Below, piece after piece: positions 25,437-37,420 of a DNA stretch of 64,000 nucleotides. Position 1 is the stretch's first letter; each line of letters starts with the position of its first letter. This stretch comes from Certhia americana (lineage: Eukaryota; Chordata; Aves; Passeriformes; Certhiidae): positions 124,001 through 188,000 of the forward strand of contig JAGMWU010000042.1 of the NCBI GenBank assembly GCA_018697195.1. The letters run 5' to 3'. A program made the position numbers and the translations under genes. The notes beneath the pieces were generated by a model that was not told the origin of the DNA, did no database searches, and saw only the letters and a program-made list of their open reading frames with translations.

Positions 25437-27551
25437 GATGTCTATCATCAGTGTTGGAAAACTTTTGAAGCTTTGCAGAACATTAGGAAGAATAAACTCA
25501 ACATGAGCAATTTTATAAAAATATCTCTCCCACCAAAAACTTAACTTTTTTTTCTAATACTTACTCTAGGTTAATCGTATACTATCTATCTTTGTACCAG
25601 AACAGAATTTATATCTCTTTACCTTTGTGTGTGATCTGAAACCCAGGAATACCATATGTTCGAACGAAGCACAAAGTCCCAAGATCTTCTTTATAAAAAT
25701 AAAAACAAAACAACATTTTATTCTTATCTATCTCTACAAACTTACATTGTAAGTTAAAGTCTCTTACTATGTAAAATATCAATTCAAATTACGTTTTTAA
25801 ACACTTAAAAGTCAAAAGTAACCATGTAAATAAATACTACCTCTTGGGTTTGTGACTTCTTAATGCAAAAGTCTATAATTTCTAAATGAATTGTCCTTAT
25901 TAATGTGCTTCAAGTCATTTCATTCTAAAAAATGCTTTGTCAGAATGCAAAATAAATTGGTGGCTTCCTTCTGGTTGTTCACAGACTGACTTCTGTCATT
26001 GTGAATGCAATCAGCTGCTGCTCGTGTTGGCATCGTCTGCATGGAAGTCCAAGAATGAAAGTCAACAAGTATTTTCTCTGTGGTAACACTGCAAAAGACA
26101 AATTTGTCCATGCTGATAAAGAAAACTGGGCAAGAGGCATTGCCTGTAGAGATGGTATAGCTGTGAGTCAAGGGTGTCAGTGAGACGAAGAGAACCACTT
26201 TTGTGAAGCTTCATTCTCTCTTGGATGGGTAGGAGCAGGCTGGCCTGGCTTTTGCTTCTTCACAGCCATGCCAATCTGTCTCCTCATCTGTTCATTTGCT
26301 GCTCTGCAGACTAATTATGTCAGTTCCAGATGTTTCATTAATCTTACCAATAAAACAATGTGGTTTGTACCCATGGTGTTGGATAATATTCAGAAATAAA
26401 AATGCATTTTTGATTTGAAAAATCAATTCCTGAAAGCTACTCACTGTCCATGAGTACCAATACCATGCTAGCTGAGTTTTAATTCAGCCATGGAGATTGT
26501 GCTTTGGGGCTCTATTAAATATATAAATACATTAGAATAACATAAATCATTTTATCTAACATGTTTTAACCTTGCTGCTTGATAATTGTTAATTTTGCAT
26601 AAAGCTGGACACATAACACATTCTCATCCCAGGGAACAAGTTTTTTCCCATGGACAGCTTCTAAAACTACTGTGAAGTAACTAAGAGCCACAGGAGCTTC
26701 CATGGGATAAGCACAGATTATCTGGCTTGCAAAAAAGACTACAGAGAAGCGTGGTAGTCAACAATGACACAAAATGCTTTTAAAACTGGAGCATTTTTTT
26801 CCCCACACCTATTGTGCAACCATGGTCACAAGGATTCAGATATTATCAAAAGATATCAGGAAATTCACAGACAGGAAAACACTATCACAACTCATATATG
26901 GAACTGAGCTTGGTTTTTTAATAAGACATCTTGTAATTTATATTTCTTTTCCCCTATTTTACTAATTTAATAGCCAAAATCATGTTCATGAAGATCTAGG
27001 ATACAAAATGTATAGGAAGTTAACAGAGGCTTGTCAGAATTCATCAGTGATAAATGTATTTAACCTCTTGCTTACCTCAAAACCTTGCCACATCCACTGA
27101 GGAGAGCTGTCCTCCAGAAGCATAGTACCAAATTCTGCTTATTACATTACACTTCCAAAAAGAAAGCCAGACAAATTGGGTGTTATTTAAAGCCTGAGTT
27201 TAAATCTCACATATTTTTTTACAATGCACTCTGGAAGTGATCAGGAGGCTGATCCTAAGTTTGTGAATCCCAAGTGAGAGGGAAAGGTTACATGAGAATT
27301 GCCAGCTGAAAAAAAGCTACACTGAAAGCAACACCAGGTGAATTCACAAGTATGACTTATAGTTTATTTTTCCTTAGGAATGTCACCAGTGGAACTTTGC
27401 ATGAAGTCACAAGAATTTTGAAAGAATAAGTGAGCTTTCTTGAAGTTCTTGAAGAACCTTAAGAGCCTGATATAAGAGAAGGCAAAAGAGAAATTCCAAA
27501 GAGATTGTAACACACACAAGTATTTTCTGTAAGCAGTGTTATATCTGGGGG

Positions 27552-27575
27552 AAAAAAAAAAAAAAAAAAAAAAAA
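27552..27575 (+). repeat. 24-base poly-A run
   Basis: An uninterrupted run of 24 A residues preceded by GGGGG. No AATAAA is seen in the 50 bases upstream and no retroposon body is recognisable, so a plain homopolymer is the simplest reading. Confidence 0.85.
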
Positions 27576-30500
27576 GTTATCACAAAGGTGGAGATAAACT
27601 CAATGTAAACAAAAGAAGTCCAAAAAGATCAGGATTATTGACCTCAATGCAAAATAGACTTGCATGCAGTTGCCCTCCCCTGCTGTTTTTTCTGCTTTCT
27701 GGTGGTCATCTTTGTTGCTCCCTATTTCCTCCCTGCACTGTGATTCCATTTCTCTTGTTTGTCCATGTCCACACAAGGAGTGCAGGAAAAAGAGGGTATA
27801 ATAAACAATGGAAACCCTTCAAAGCAATAAAATAAATATTTTAGTAAATTTATTAATATTTGTGCCATTTGGATGGATGGAAGCAGGGGCAAATGCAAGG
27901 TCCTGCATAAACTAAAATTTTCTCTCTTTTTAAGAATATCTGGAAAAAAGCAGCCAAAGCTACATGTTACAGCTAAAATGTATTCTCTGAGTAGCCATTT
28001 CATTGTGTTCATGCAATGTGAATATAATTACCCTCCTAAACAGATAAAATAAGTCTCTAAAACTACACACTTAGAAATCTATATTTTTCTACAGATATTT
28101 TAATATCAAATTGAAATTGAAATGTTCCACTAAGAATGTTGCTTCGAATGCTAGGATTCAGATGATAAAAGGAAGTTTTTGTCAACAATTTTGAAACATT
28201 ATTAAAAGGCGTTCAAAATTATTTGAAAGGACATTTGATAACTCTTTCAAATTGTCAAAAGCATAAAGGGTCAGTTTTTTAGCTGCTGAAAATTATCACC
28301 ACCTTGCTTAGGTCAAGGCAACCAAAGATCTTGCTCTTTTTTTGTAGATATGTGGGTTATTGCATAACTCATAGTCTTAAAAGGGTACTATTTCTGGTTT
28401 GTTTTTTGCTTTTTTATCTTTTTAGTAGTGTTCTACAGCACTTCAGTCATGTTTTAGTGTAAGGCCTGATCAGAGATCCAGATATGAGTTTGACCACTAA
28501 AATCAATAAGAAAATAAACCCCGGGAGATTAAACTAGTAAGTTTGTACATAAGAAAAGGAAGGTTCAGTTCATCTGTAAAAATTTAAGTCTCTCGAATAT
28601 ATCCTTGCCAAGATAGGTATCCTACATTTTTCAGTGAAATCTTGGAAATAATCTATACATTGAAGAAACAGTAGTGAGCTCCATAAAAATAAATGCAAAC
28701 AACCAATTCAGAAGGAAACCTATTTCTAGATTTTGCAGAGCATAATGATTTCTCAAAGAGTTTACTGTAAGAAACGTACAGTAAGTACAATATATTTCCT
28801 GTAAAAGGTAGTCAATTTCTTATTTGGTTTTGAAAGGAAGAACAATTAATAGTCCATCCAGTCATCCCAGGTCTTATGTGAAAGATAGAAAGCTCTCCAA
28901 AGCTCTACTCAAGAGTCAATCCCAGATAACAACTCACTCTCTGTGAAAACACCAGTGATACAACAAAGATTTAAAATACTTTTATTCTTATACACAAGGG
29001 CACAGCCAGTTCATAAGACTCTAAAACATCAAGTTTTTCTGCAAGATTATGAGGAACTTCTCAGGAAAACAAATAACATATGCACATACTGCAAACACAT
29101 CTTCTCCAGTGTCACTCCAGACTTAATTTTGGACTCCAAACCGTTATGCAAGTGGACCATGCATTTCACATAGGTCTGGCTTATATTTACCAGCACAGAG
29201 AAAGCTAGACTGCTTTTAAGCACCAAAATTGCTTTAGAAAAGGTCTTAAGAGGAATGTACACATTCAGCAATTGTTTCAGAAGTACCAAAGATAGCAAAA
29301 AATGTTAAGTAGCCTTCAAATATGCACATGTAAGAATTTCTTTCCCATTGCTCCCTTTAGAAGCTTTCCTTAAACAATGAAATTACTGTCTCAATGCTTA
29401 TCTCTCATTTCCTTCCCCAAATGAACATATTCTGACTTTAGCAATATTTTATATCTTGTCCTGTGTTGATGAATTAGGAAGCTTTCTATTTATTTTAATA
29501 TCCACAAAATCATACCACAACTACAGTATGGGCAAAGTAAAATTGAAGGTTCTCATTCCTATAAGCCCCATTATGCCAGTTCAGCACATTTCCAGAAGTG
29601 AAAAATACTGGGCAGGAAACAAATGAAGCCCTTTAATTTTAATAAAATGGTGTGTGGAATACAGGTGTGACCTGTAATTTGAAAGTAAAGCATATATGGC
29701 TCTTTTGCATTCAAAATGTGTTCATGTTTGTTTAATAAAGGTAGAAGTTTGTTTAGTTTCAGTGTCATCAGTAAATTCACACATTTCACAGGGGAAGTTA
29801 TGCAGTTTGCATATTTTTGGTCTCTATTTGTGATACTTCCTCAGGTTTTCGATCTCTTTTAAATAGAATTACCCCAAACACATTCTCTACAAGTTGTACA
29901 ATTTTCAGTCTCTTTGTTCTTGTGATTAATAACATGTCATTAGTTCCTCAATCAACAGAGAATTTTCCTTGGAGACTTTGAATTTCAAATGTGCAAATCA
30001 AACAGAAAACTCTGATTTGACATTAACCTTTCAAGATTTCTGTATGTATCATCATCAAGAAAAGCCTTACAGGACATCCAGAACTTCCCCAGGACAAACT
30101 ACAGTAAACTGCAGCTCCAAATATCAGGTATACATCTGTTATTAGACTTCATATTAGCGTTAATTCCATGGGTTTTCCAGATGATACTGGACAAGCAAGA
30201 GGGGTTGCAGGTTTCCAATGTTAGATTCCTTTCCAGCTATCTCCTAAAGTGGTTTAGGTCACTGCTGGTCCCTGAAATCTGTTCTCTCCCTTTCTCACTA
30301 CATCTTCAAGCCAACCTTTTCTTCACCTCTATTGCTTCTCCCCCTTTGTGTCTCTTCTCCCCTCTGAAGCCATCATATTAGATGGCAAGCTGAAATATAA
30401 ATAATAATATTCTCCGCAAGAATATGCAGAGCTGTTCATATCCAGAAGCATCATTGTCTCTAAATGAAGGTAGGGAGTAAAAGGAAGGATTTGGTCATGA

Positions 30501-31906
30501 CTTGTGGGGAAAACAAAAATTAAGCAGTGTATCAGCCACCTCTGAACGTACGCAAGTTCTAAACAAGCATGCACAACTCTGATAGAAGCAGGTGTGTTTC
30601 TGCAACATTGCCACTGTTCTGCTCAATTAAATATTCAATGATTGCCTTCTCTTGCTTCTTGCAAAGTGCAGGGACCCTGCTCTCTGAAAGTACAACCACT
30701 TAACAGCCAGAAATATTGGCCAAGGCCAACGCTGAGGCAGAGCATGAAGTCCTAAACATGCACAGATGTTACTATTTGAAAACATTAAAGAGCTACTGAA
30801 GTTCCTGAGCACATCCCAAGTTGTGTTGATTTCAGCAGTAATGAGTCATAAGGGAAGAAGACGCTACTAAAATTACATGCCTGGGACACTTTTCTTTGCC
30901 ACTTACATTTAGGAAAAAAACAACAGTGTCTTTAGAAAATCTTAATGGGGAGGAGAGCACTCTGGAAATGAATAAATCTGCTTGCTTGTATTTATGCAGT
31001 AAAACAAATACAATCCTAATGCATTACACATTTCTGATGATTTCATGGAAAGCTCAGGAGATCTAATTTCACAAGTATCTAAAAAGGTTAGTGCTGAAGG
31101 TTATGGGAAGTTATGAAACTGATTATTTTAGGGAAAATTTTAATTAATGGAATTTGGGCAGTTTTATAAACATAGCAAAGAAAAGGAGACTACTCACGTA
31201 TTCTGTGCCAGTCCAGCACTGATGAATAATTGCATTGAGTCCACTGAAATATTCAGTTAGGTGAGAGAACACCCTCCGGAGGTATTATTTCGGTTTTAGA
31301 AGTCCCTGAACCTTTTCTGAGTTCACTTTAGTATCAGCTCAAGCCTACTTCACCGTGTAGAAACAGGGATTTCATAAGGAGCATGAAAATTCACCACAGA
31401 GTGCTGATATAGTTATGCTCATGCTGACCTTTCTGGAGTTACCTCACCCAGAAGGTAAATTACAGAAGGACCCTCAAATTAAGAAAATATTAAAAGAGAT
31501 GCAGCCTAATAACTCTGTTCACCTTCACAAGTATAATTCATGGTTTCAGAAAGCTGTCTTTAGGGGAGAAAGCTCAATCTCTGAGAGAATCCTGGACCAT
31601 TATCTACTAAAGAACTGTAATTTTAACTGATGCAGAGTAGAGCTAACATTGTGCATTTTACATTTTTACTAGTGCAAGGAAAAAGGCACACAGAAAAAGA
31701 GATAATTTAAGCTATCACTATGTTTCTAGCTCAAGGAATAGGGTACCAAAACTGGAAGAAAGTAAAAATTCATGAAAACAGAAATTTCAGATTCTTTTCT
31801 CCCTTTGCTGTTGCTGTTCAGCAATTCTTTTCTTCCTTTTTCTCTGTTATTTAGGAATTGTGTTTGCAGAAACAACTTTGCCTTAAACACTTTCTCTCCA
31901 GGAATG

Positions 31907-31968
31907 CTCTCATCTCATCTTATTCCTAGAGAGAATTCTCTCATCTTATCTTATTCCTAGAGAGAATT
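31907..31968. repeat. Tandem duplication, 31-bp unit
   Basis: Two adjacent 31-base copies (31907-31937 and 31938-31968) begin CTCTCATCT and end CTAGAGAGAATT. They differ at one position, C versus T, about ten bases in. It is a direct head-to-tail duplication with no spacer. Confidence 0.9.
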
Positions 31969-34900
31969 ACTCAAACCATGCAGTAAGTTGACAGATATTG
32001 ACAACATCTCCTTTTTGGGCCCAAACGCAGCTAATGAAATGAACCAGTGCAAGCTCCATAGAACCTTTTACAGAAGGATCCCTTATGTATTTAACTATGC
32101 ATCACAGTAGCAACCTCCTCTACCCACTATTATTTGCTGGGGTTTGGCTCTAGATAGTTAGATTTCTGAATTTAGTTGAATATATTTAGCTTTATATTTA
32201 GATGGGTACTTATGGAGAAGTTGGTTTGATTCAGTGTTTGAAATGAGGTGCAACCCTCCAAAGAGTAAGGGAAAAATAAAGCAATTTTGTTAGCGTTTAT
32301 TATTCATAAACAAATCTACATTATAACTTATAGACATGAAGATTATGGTGTAGCTCCTCGAGCTGCATAAATCTATTAATGGATGTGGAATAATCCCAAT
32401 GTCAAGCCACATGAGAATGTGGCCTCATGACAAAAAAGACAGCAGTGGGAAAAGAGCAAAACACTGAATTCCCTTTTGTTTAAAAACTTATATGTGAAAG
32501 AAAAAGCCTTTCATCTCTTGGTCCACAGCTGACTGTGGAGATAGGTACATGCAAGCCTTGCAAATCTTGACAGGTTTCTCAGGAAATGTAGGGCTGAATG
32601 TTACAGAAAAGGGTCTTGCAGGTAACTTGTACAACCATTTTTCTAAACAAGGCTCTTGCTGGAAAGTTCCTACAGCTTGTCTTTCCAGAACCTTAGGGTG
32701 TCACAAGGGTTGGTGTTGTTTTCCAAAACAGAAGGGGCCCTCACAATTGTTTGAGGTGATTCCCAGCTGCAGTAAGGCACAGAAAGTTGCTGGGAAGAAA
32801 TGGGCCTGTTGCATTTCTGTTGATAAAGTGAATATATTTGTTATTAAGGGGATTATAGTTTTTAATTATTTCTGTTGTGCTGAATTATCTCCAAGCTCCT
32901 GATATTGAATAAGATAACAGCAAATCAGCTATCTCAGAAATGCCACAAGTCCATTATGCAAAGGAATGCCATCACCTGACTTTTTATTCTTTATAGTTCC
33001 ATTTATGAGAAATCATTGGTTTTGTTTGTGATAAAAATTATTAGCTTATTCTTATAGAAAAAACCATAAGAAATAAAAATTAATAAAATGAGCTGCAGGT
33101 TTCAGATCTTGAAGTTCCTTCTGACTACCAAATTTGTATTTATAGGGTTAGGGCCCAAATATGTAAGTTTTTGCCAAGAACCTATCCATCTTTGACCCTG
33201 AACTCTGAGATTAGACTTCACACCTATTTAGCAGCTGGTCACTTAACATTGGCCTATTTTATGCAAATAGTCTTCCATTTAAATAACAGTCATTTCCATT
33301 TATTAGAGTAATTCAATTTTCTAAAGACAGTCTAATCATACAGCTGCCCCATTATGCCTTGGATAAATGTCATCAAATACTAGTAATTATATTTAAAATC
33401 TGTTACTGCTATTTAGCATTCCATCACACCTGCAGCACTATCAGTGGCTCACAGATATGAAGTACAGAGATCCCTGTCTTATCTAGAGAGCATATGGAGT
33501 ACATCCCTGTTCTAATAAGGATCACTGCATTGGTGCATTTCGTAATGCTCATAGAGGGAAAATTACTAGAGCTTTAATGAAGAAAAGTTGAACTGACAAT
33601 TATTTTACACACATTACCTATAGGTAGTTCAGCAGAGGTGAATTACTGTAGTATTTGTCCATTATTTCAGAGAGTCCTTCATCCATCTAAACACTGAGCC
33701 TGGTTTTGCTGCAGGCTGTTATACCACAAAAAAGGGGTGCATTTATAAGGCCTCAATTACTCTAAAGTAAGAGAGAATATCCTAATTCACAGCTAAACTC
33801 ATCTGAGACCTCCCTCAAGAGGTTTTTCCTTAACTGGGATTTGTTACAAGCTCCTTGAAGGTTCTGACTTCCTCTCCCACCAGCACTCTGTTCAAGATGC
33901 AGTAAGAGAGACTTTCATTCTTCTGTTGACTTCATCCCTTTGAAGGGGCCACATTTCTTCCTTTATCCCTTCTTTGGGGCTCAGCTGAAATCTTTTCAAT
34001 GGTCAGAAGCAAAGTTATCTTCTACTTAGTTAATTACAGGTGCCAGGTGATATTTACACTACAAGAGCTTTGTTGGCTTACTGATGCCAAATCAATAGAA
34101 TTCTATATATCAGGAGAATCATGTGAGTTTTCAAGAATTGTAATACAACTTGCCATAACACTGCACTCTGAAGAAGGCAGCTAGAAGTTATTTGTCTGTA
34201 TGTGCTAAATACAGCAATTAATAGCACTTTAAATGTATTTAATACTATGATGGAATTAGTTCTTCATAAATCAAGAGAATCTTTCCTAAATATTATCTCC
34301 ATATTGGGCTATTTACTCTCCAAACTTGTGTAGAGGTTCAATCCCAAAGTCAAAGCACCTATAACCAAAGACAGACAGCATGAAATAGAAGGGAAAAGAA
34401 AGAAAATTAAGCCATCCTCAACTTCCTTTTCCCCTGTACATGACAAATTAATTATTTATGTGAGACATTTTATTTTACACCAGCTTTAGGAAGCATGTGT
34501 AAGAGGAAGAAGCTTCCCACATAGCTTGTCTTAAGAAGGAAATGATCTTGTCAGACATAAGAGAGGCACAAAAGTAGCACTCATCACATTTCTTTTCATT
34601 AGAAATCAACAATGATTTGACTGAGGTAAAAGTACATAGGACGAAAGTACAGCTTTGGAAGAAACTCAGAGTTACTGAATAGAAACAATTTAATTTAGCA
34701 AGAAGGAAAGAGACAGTAAAAGGACTGAAAGGATACAATAGGCGGTATAGATGATCTGGAGAGATGCACAGTCAGAGCTCAGTAAAGCTGGAGACAGGAA
34801 TCCTGCCAAAATGGGTGATGAGAACCAAAACTGGTAGTTGCAGGAGATGGGTTAGAAATAAGTCACCAGTATAAAATGGTTGTGGGTTCAGTACAGAGAG

Positions 34901-36660
34901 AACAAAAAGAAAACCTATGGAGTACTCAGTGCAAAAAGAAATGTACTGAAAGAGATGCTATAGAATTAAGGAGAGGGGTAGGCAGATAATCAGAAGAAAT
35001 TTCACCAAATTCTGCAAGGGATAGCATTTTGAAAGGAAAGATAGGATTGAAAGTGGCAGTGGAATAAAGGAGAGGAAAAGAGTAGAAGATATTCCAAGCA
35101 GTTCCAAGATTTGGCTTGCTCAGAGGTGTTCCAGAAAAATGTGTACCAGAGGTGTATCAGAGACTGAAAGTGATTAGAAGTGACTCAAGATGTAGTTACA
35201 GAAAAGAATTAAATACTTCTGATTGCAGAGCCAATGAATTTAAATTTCTAAAAAGACAGAGCATTGTGAATTACTGAAAGGAGGCTTGACTGCAGCTCGA
35301 GGTATTGTACAGGTAATTGCGTGGCCCATAACATCCATAAATTATTTAATCTGATTGAACTACTCTTTTTAGGTTCCTATGGAAAACAACAACATAGATT
35401 TAATTTCTAATCACCTACCTGCAGAAAAAATTATCTGTGAATGCATGTCGCTTCCCTTTGTAAATGCCCACTACATCACACATCTCTGCATAATTTATGT
35501 TTGTTCACACAGCTTAGTTTTGTTGATTACAAATAAAAAATCATCACCAAGATGGTGCCTGCATGACAAAATTAATGTGCAATACGATAAAGAATGATTT
35601 ATCTCTTCTTCTTACAGCTGTTTATGCATTTGAACAATTTTGTGAGCACAAACTCCATAAGGAAATGTTGCAGTTGACTAAATAACTCCTTCCCCTCCCA
35701 TCACAGGCAGAAAAGTAATTCCCATTGACTCCAGCAGGAAACAAAGCTAGACAAATCCAAGTATTGTTTTAAGACCCTGCCAGTCAAAGAACTGAAAAAT
35801 TATGTGACTCAGTTTACAAAATGGAGAGTTACAACAGCCTAAAAAATAATGGCACAAGCTGCTAAATCAAATTTGCACTTCATGCTGACCTTCCTCAGCT
35901 CAGACCATATTTTCACACTCCCACTGCACAGCTCAGCCATCCAGGTTCCTGTTCATCCTCACCATCACCATCCTCAGAGTTCTGAGCTGGCTTGACATGC
36001 CAGGCCTGCACTCCACAGGTGAACACTGACACAAAGCACAGAGCCCTGGGCAGTGCAAGGAACTGTGCAGCAGCTCTGTCTTAGCTCAGCTCTGCCTTAG
36101 ATCAGCTCGCTCTGTTTTGGAAATGCTTCATCAGGAACCGACCAACAAGGAGACAGAGGTGCCTCCACCTCCATAACCAGAACACCTGACACCATTTTCT
36201 AGTTTCTAATTTCATTTCTCCCAGTCCAACAGGGACATTATAATGTGCTAATCTTCTGCAAGCTTAGAATAAACTGCTGCTTTAAAATTTAAATAACATT
36301 TTTCAGCTTATATCCTACTATTAGAAAAAAGAATTGTGAAATGTGTCTTTCTTATCTTCCCCAAAAGTTTAATTGATTTTATGGAAATGGAGGATTGTAC
36401 CTTGAGCACTCTGGCCGCAAGCTTGAGAGAAGAAAATTGGTTAATATACTGTACTTACATGACTGTAAAGCATTTGGCTTATTTCCACATTCTGAGCTAT
36501 CACGTTCTTGCTGATTTCTCAGAGTGACGAGTATTAAATACATATTAAAAAAATATGAACTGTATTAAACACAATGGACTAAAATAGTATTTTAATAATT
36601 AAGGTTTATTTTTTAATTATAATTTTAAATTTTTAAATGATACATTTTAAAAAATGATAA
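31969..36660. other. Gene-free stretch with a purine-rich block
   Basis: No gene is supported. A 117-codon plus frame (32549-32902) is rich in Cys, Lys and Gly but unrecognised. From about 34380 to 35300 the plus strand is visibly rich in A and G over C and T. At 35870-36200 the sequence becomes more GC-rich. Just before the inverted repeat, 36536-36660 is almost entirely A and T. Confidence 0.65.
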
Positions 36661-36770
36661 ATTTGTTATTATCTATAGTGGTTAAAAATACATTCTACAT
36701 TCCTATAAACTCCTATATAGCTGAAGAGGAATGTAGAATGTATTTTTAACCACTATAGATAATAACAAAT
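36661..36770. repeat. Perfect 44-bp inverted repeat (hairpin), 22-bp loop
   Basis: The left arm 36661-36704 (starting ATTTGTTATTATC) is the exact reverse complement of the right arm 36727-36770 (ending GATAATAACAAAT). The loop is 36705-36726. No mismatch is present in 44 pairs, and pairing stops immediately outside (A at 36660, G at 36771). A transcript would fold into a long perfect hairpin, and the DNA could form a cruciform. The absence of divergence suggests recent origin, gene conversion or constraint. No transposase, target-site duplication or known foldback family is recognised. It lies in very AT-rich DNA just upstream of an old CR1 fragment. Confidence 0.95.
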
Positions 36771-36959
36771 GAACCACTTTAATTAACCAGATTTTTTTAT
36801 ATGGACTAGCCAGCATCTAAACATTAAGCATTGTTTTCAATACTCTGGAAGAAAATACAAAGTGATTGCTGATAAAACTTGAAGAGCATGCAAAAATTGG
36901 TGGATGGTAAGTAATAAGGCAAATGTTCTATAGAACGACCTGCCTCAGCTGGCTAGGTG

Positions 36960-37420
36960 GCTTCATTTGAAAGAGATAAATTTTAATAAGGACAAATGCA
37001 AAGACATAAATCTAGGCACAGGGAATGCAGGCCATATTTATAGGATGGAACACTGGAAAAAATTGATTCTGAAACTGTAGGGGGGTAAGGAAATTTTTGT
37101 GATCTCCCAGTACAATTCTGTGTCTAAATGAACTAATTTGGTCCTTGGGAAAGTAAAGAGATATCAAAAAGAAGCAGATTATTTTCATTATTTCCAAATT
37201 CAAAAGCTCATGTCACCAGTGCTGGAACACTGTGTTTAATCTGGGATTTGAATTTTTAAAGACATATGAAGAAACTGAAAATATTTAAAAGCCTATTAAA
37301 GCATATCTTGACACCTGAAAAAACTGTCTCAAAGTCATATAAGGTCAATATGCTTAGCTTAACCAAGAGAATGCTAGAAAATACTTGCTCATGCTGAAAG
37401 AAGCTGAGAGTAAGCCAGCA
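36960..37420 (+). mobile_element. Old CR1 LINE fragment, reverse transcriptase C-terminal part
   Basis: Conceptual translation gives FNKDKCKDINLGTGNAG from 36982, matching the CR1 pattern FNKxKCKVLHLGxxN. About 240 bases on (37207-37239), LMSPVLEHCV matches the CR1 segment LVRPHLEYCV. At 37347-37376, NMLSLTKRML matches LFSLEKRRLR. The three blocks are in family order and roughly the family spacing, but stops and frameshifts separate them, so the element is long dead. CR1 is the dominant LINE of birds and encodes an endonuclease and reverse transcriptase used for its own copying. Both ends are unclear; the 3' tail may run further. Confidence 0.82.

Larger units (their letters stand above)
24060..31906. 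other. Gene-free stretch
   Basis: No gene is supported. A plus-strand frame of 143 codons at 24788-25219, the longest in the window, is described separately. A TA-rich microsatellite-like block lies at 25383-25436 and a 24-base A run at 27552-27575. Otherwise the sequence is AT-rich and unique-looking. Confidence 0.65.

Noticed and set aside
32549..32902. 117-codon plus-strand frame rich in Cys and Lys
   Set aside because: No motif spacing such as zinc-finger or defensin patterns, and no promoter or splice context.
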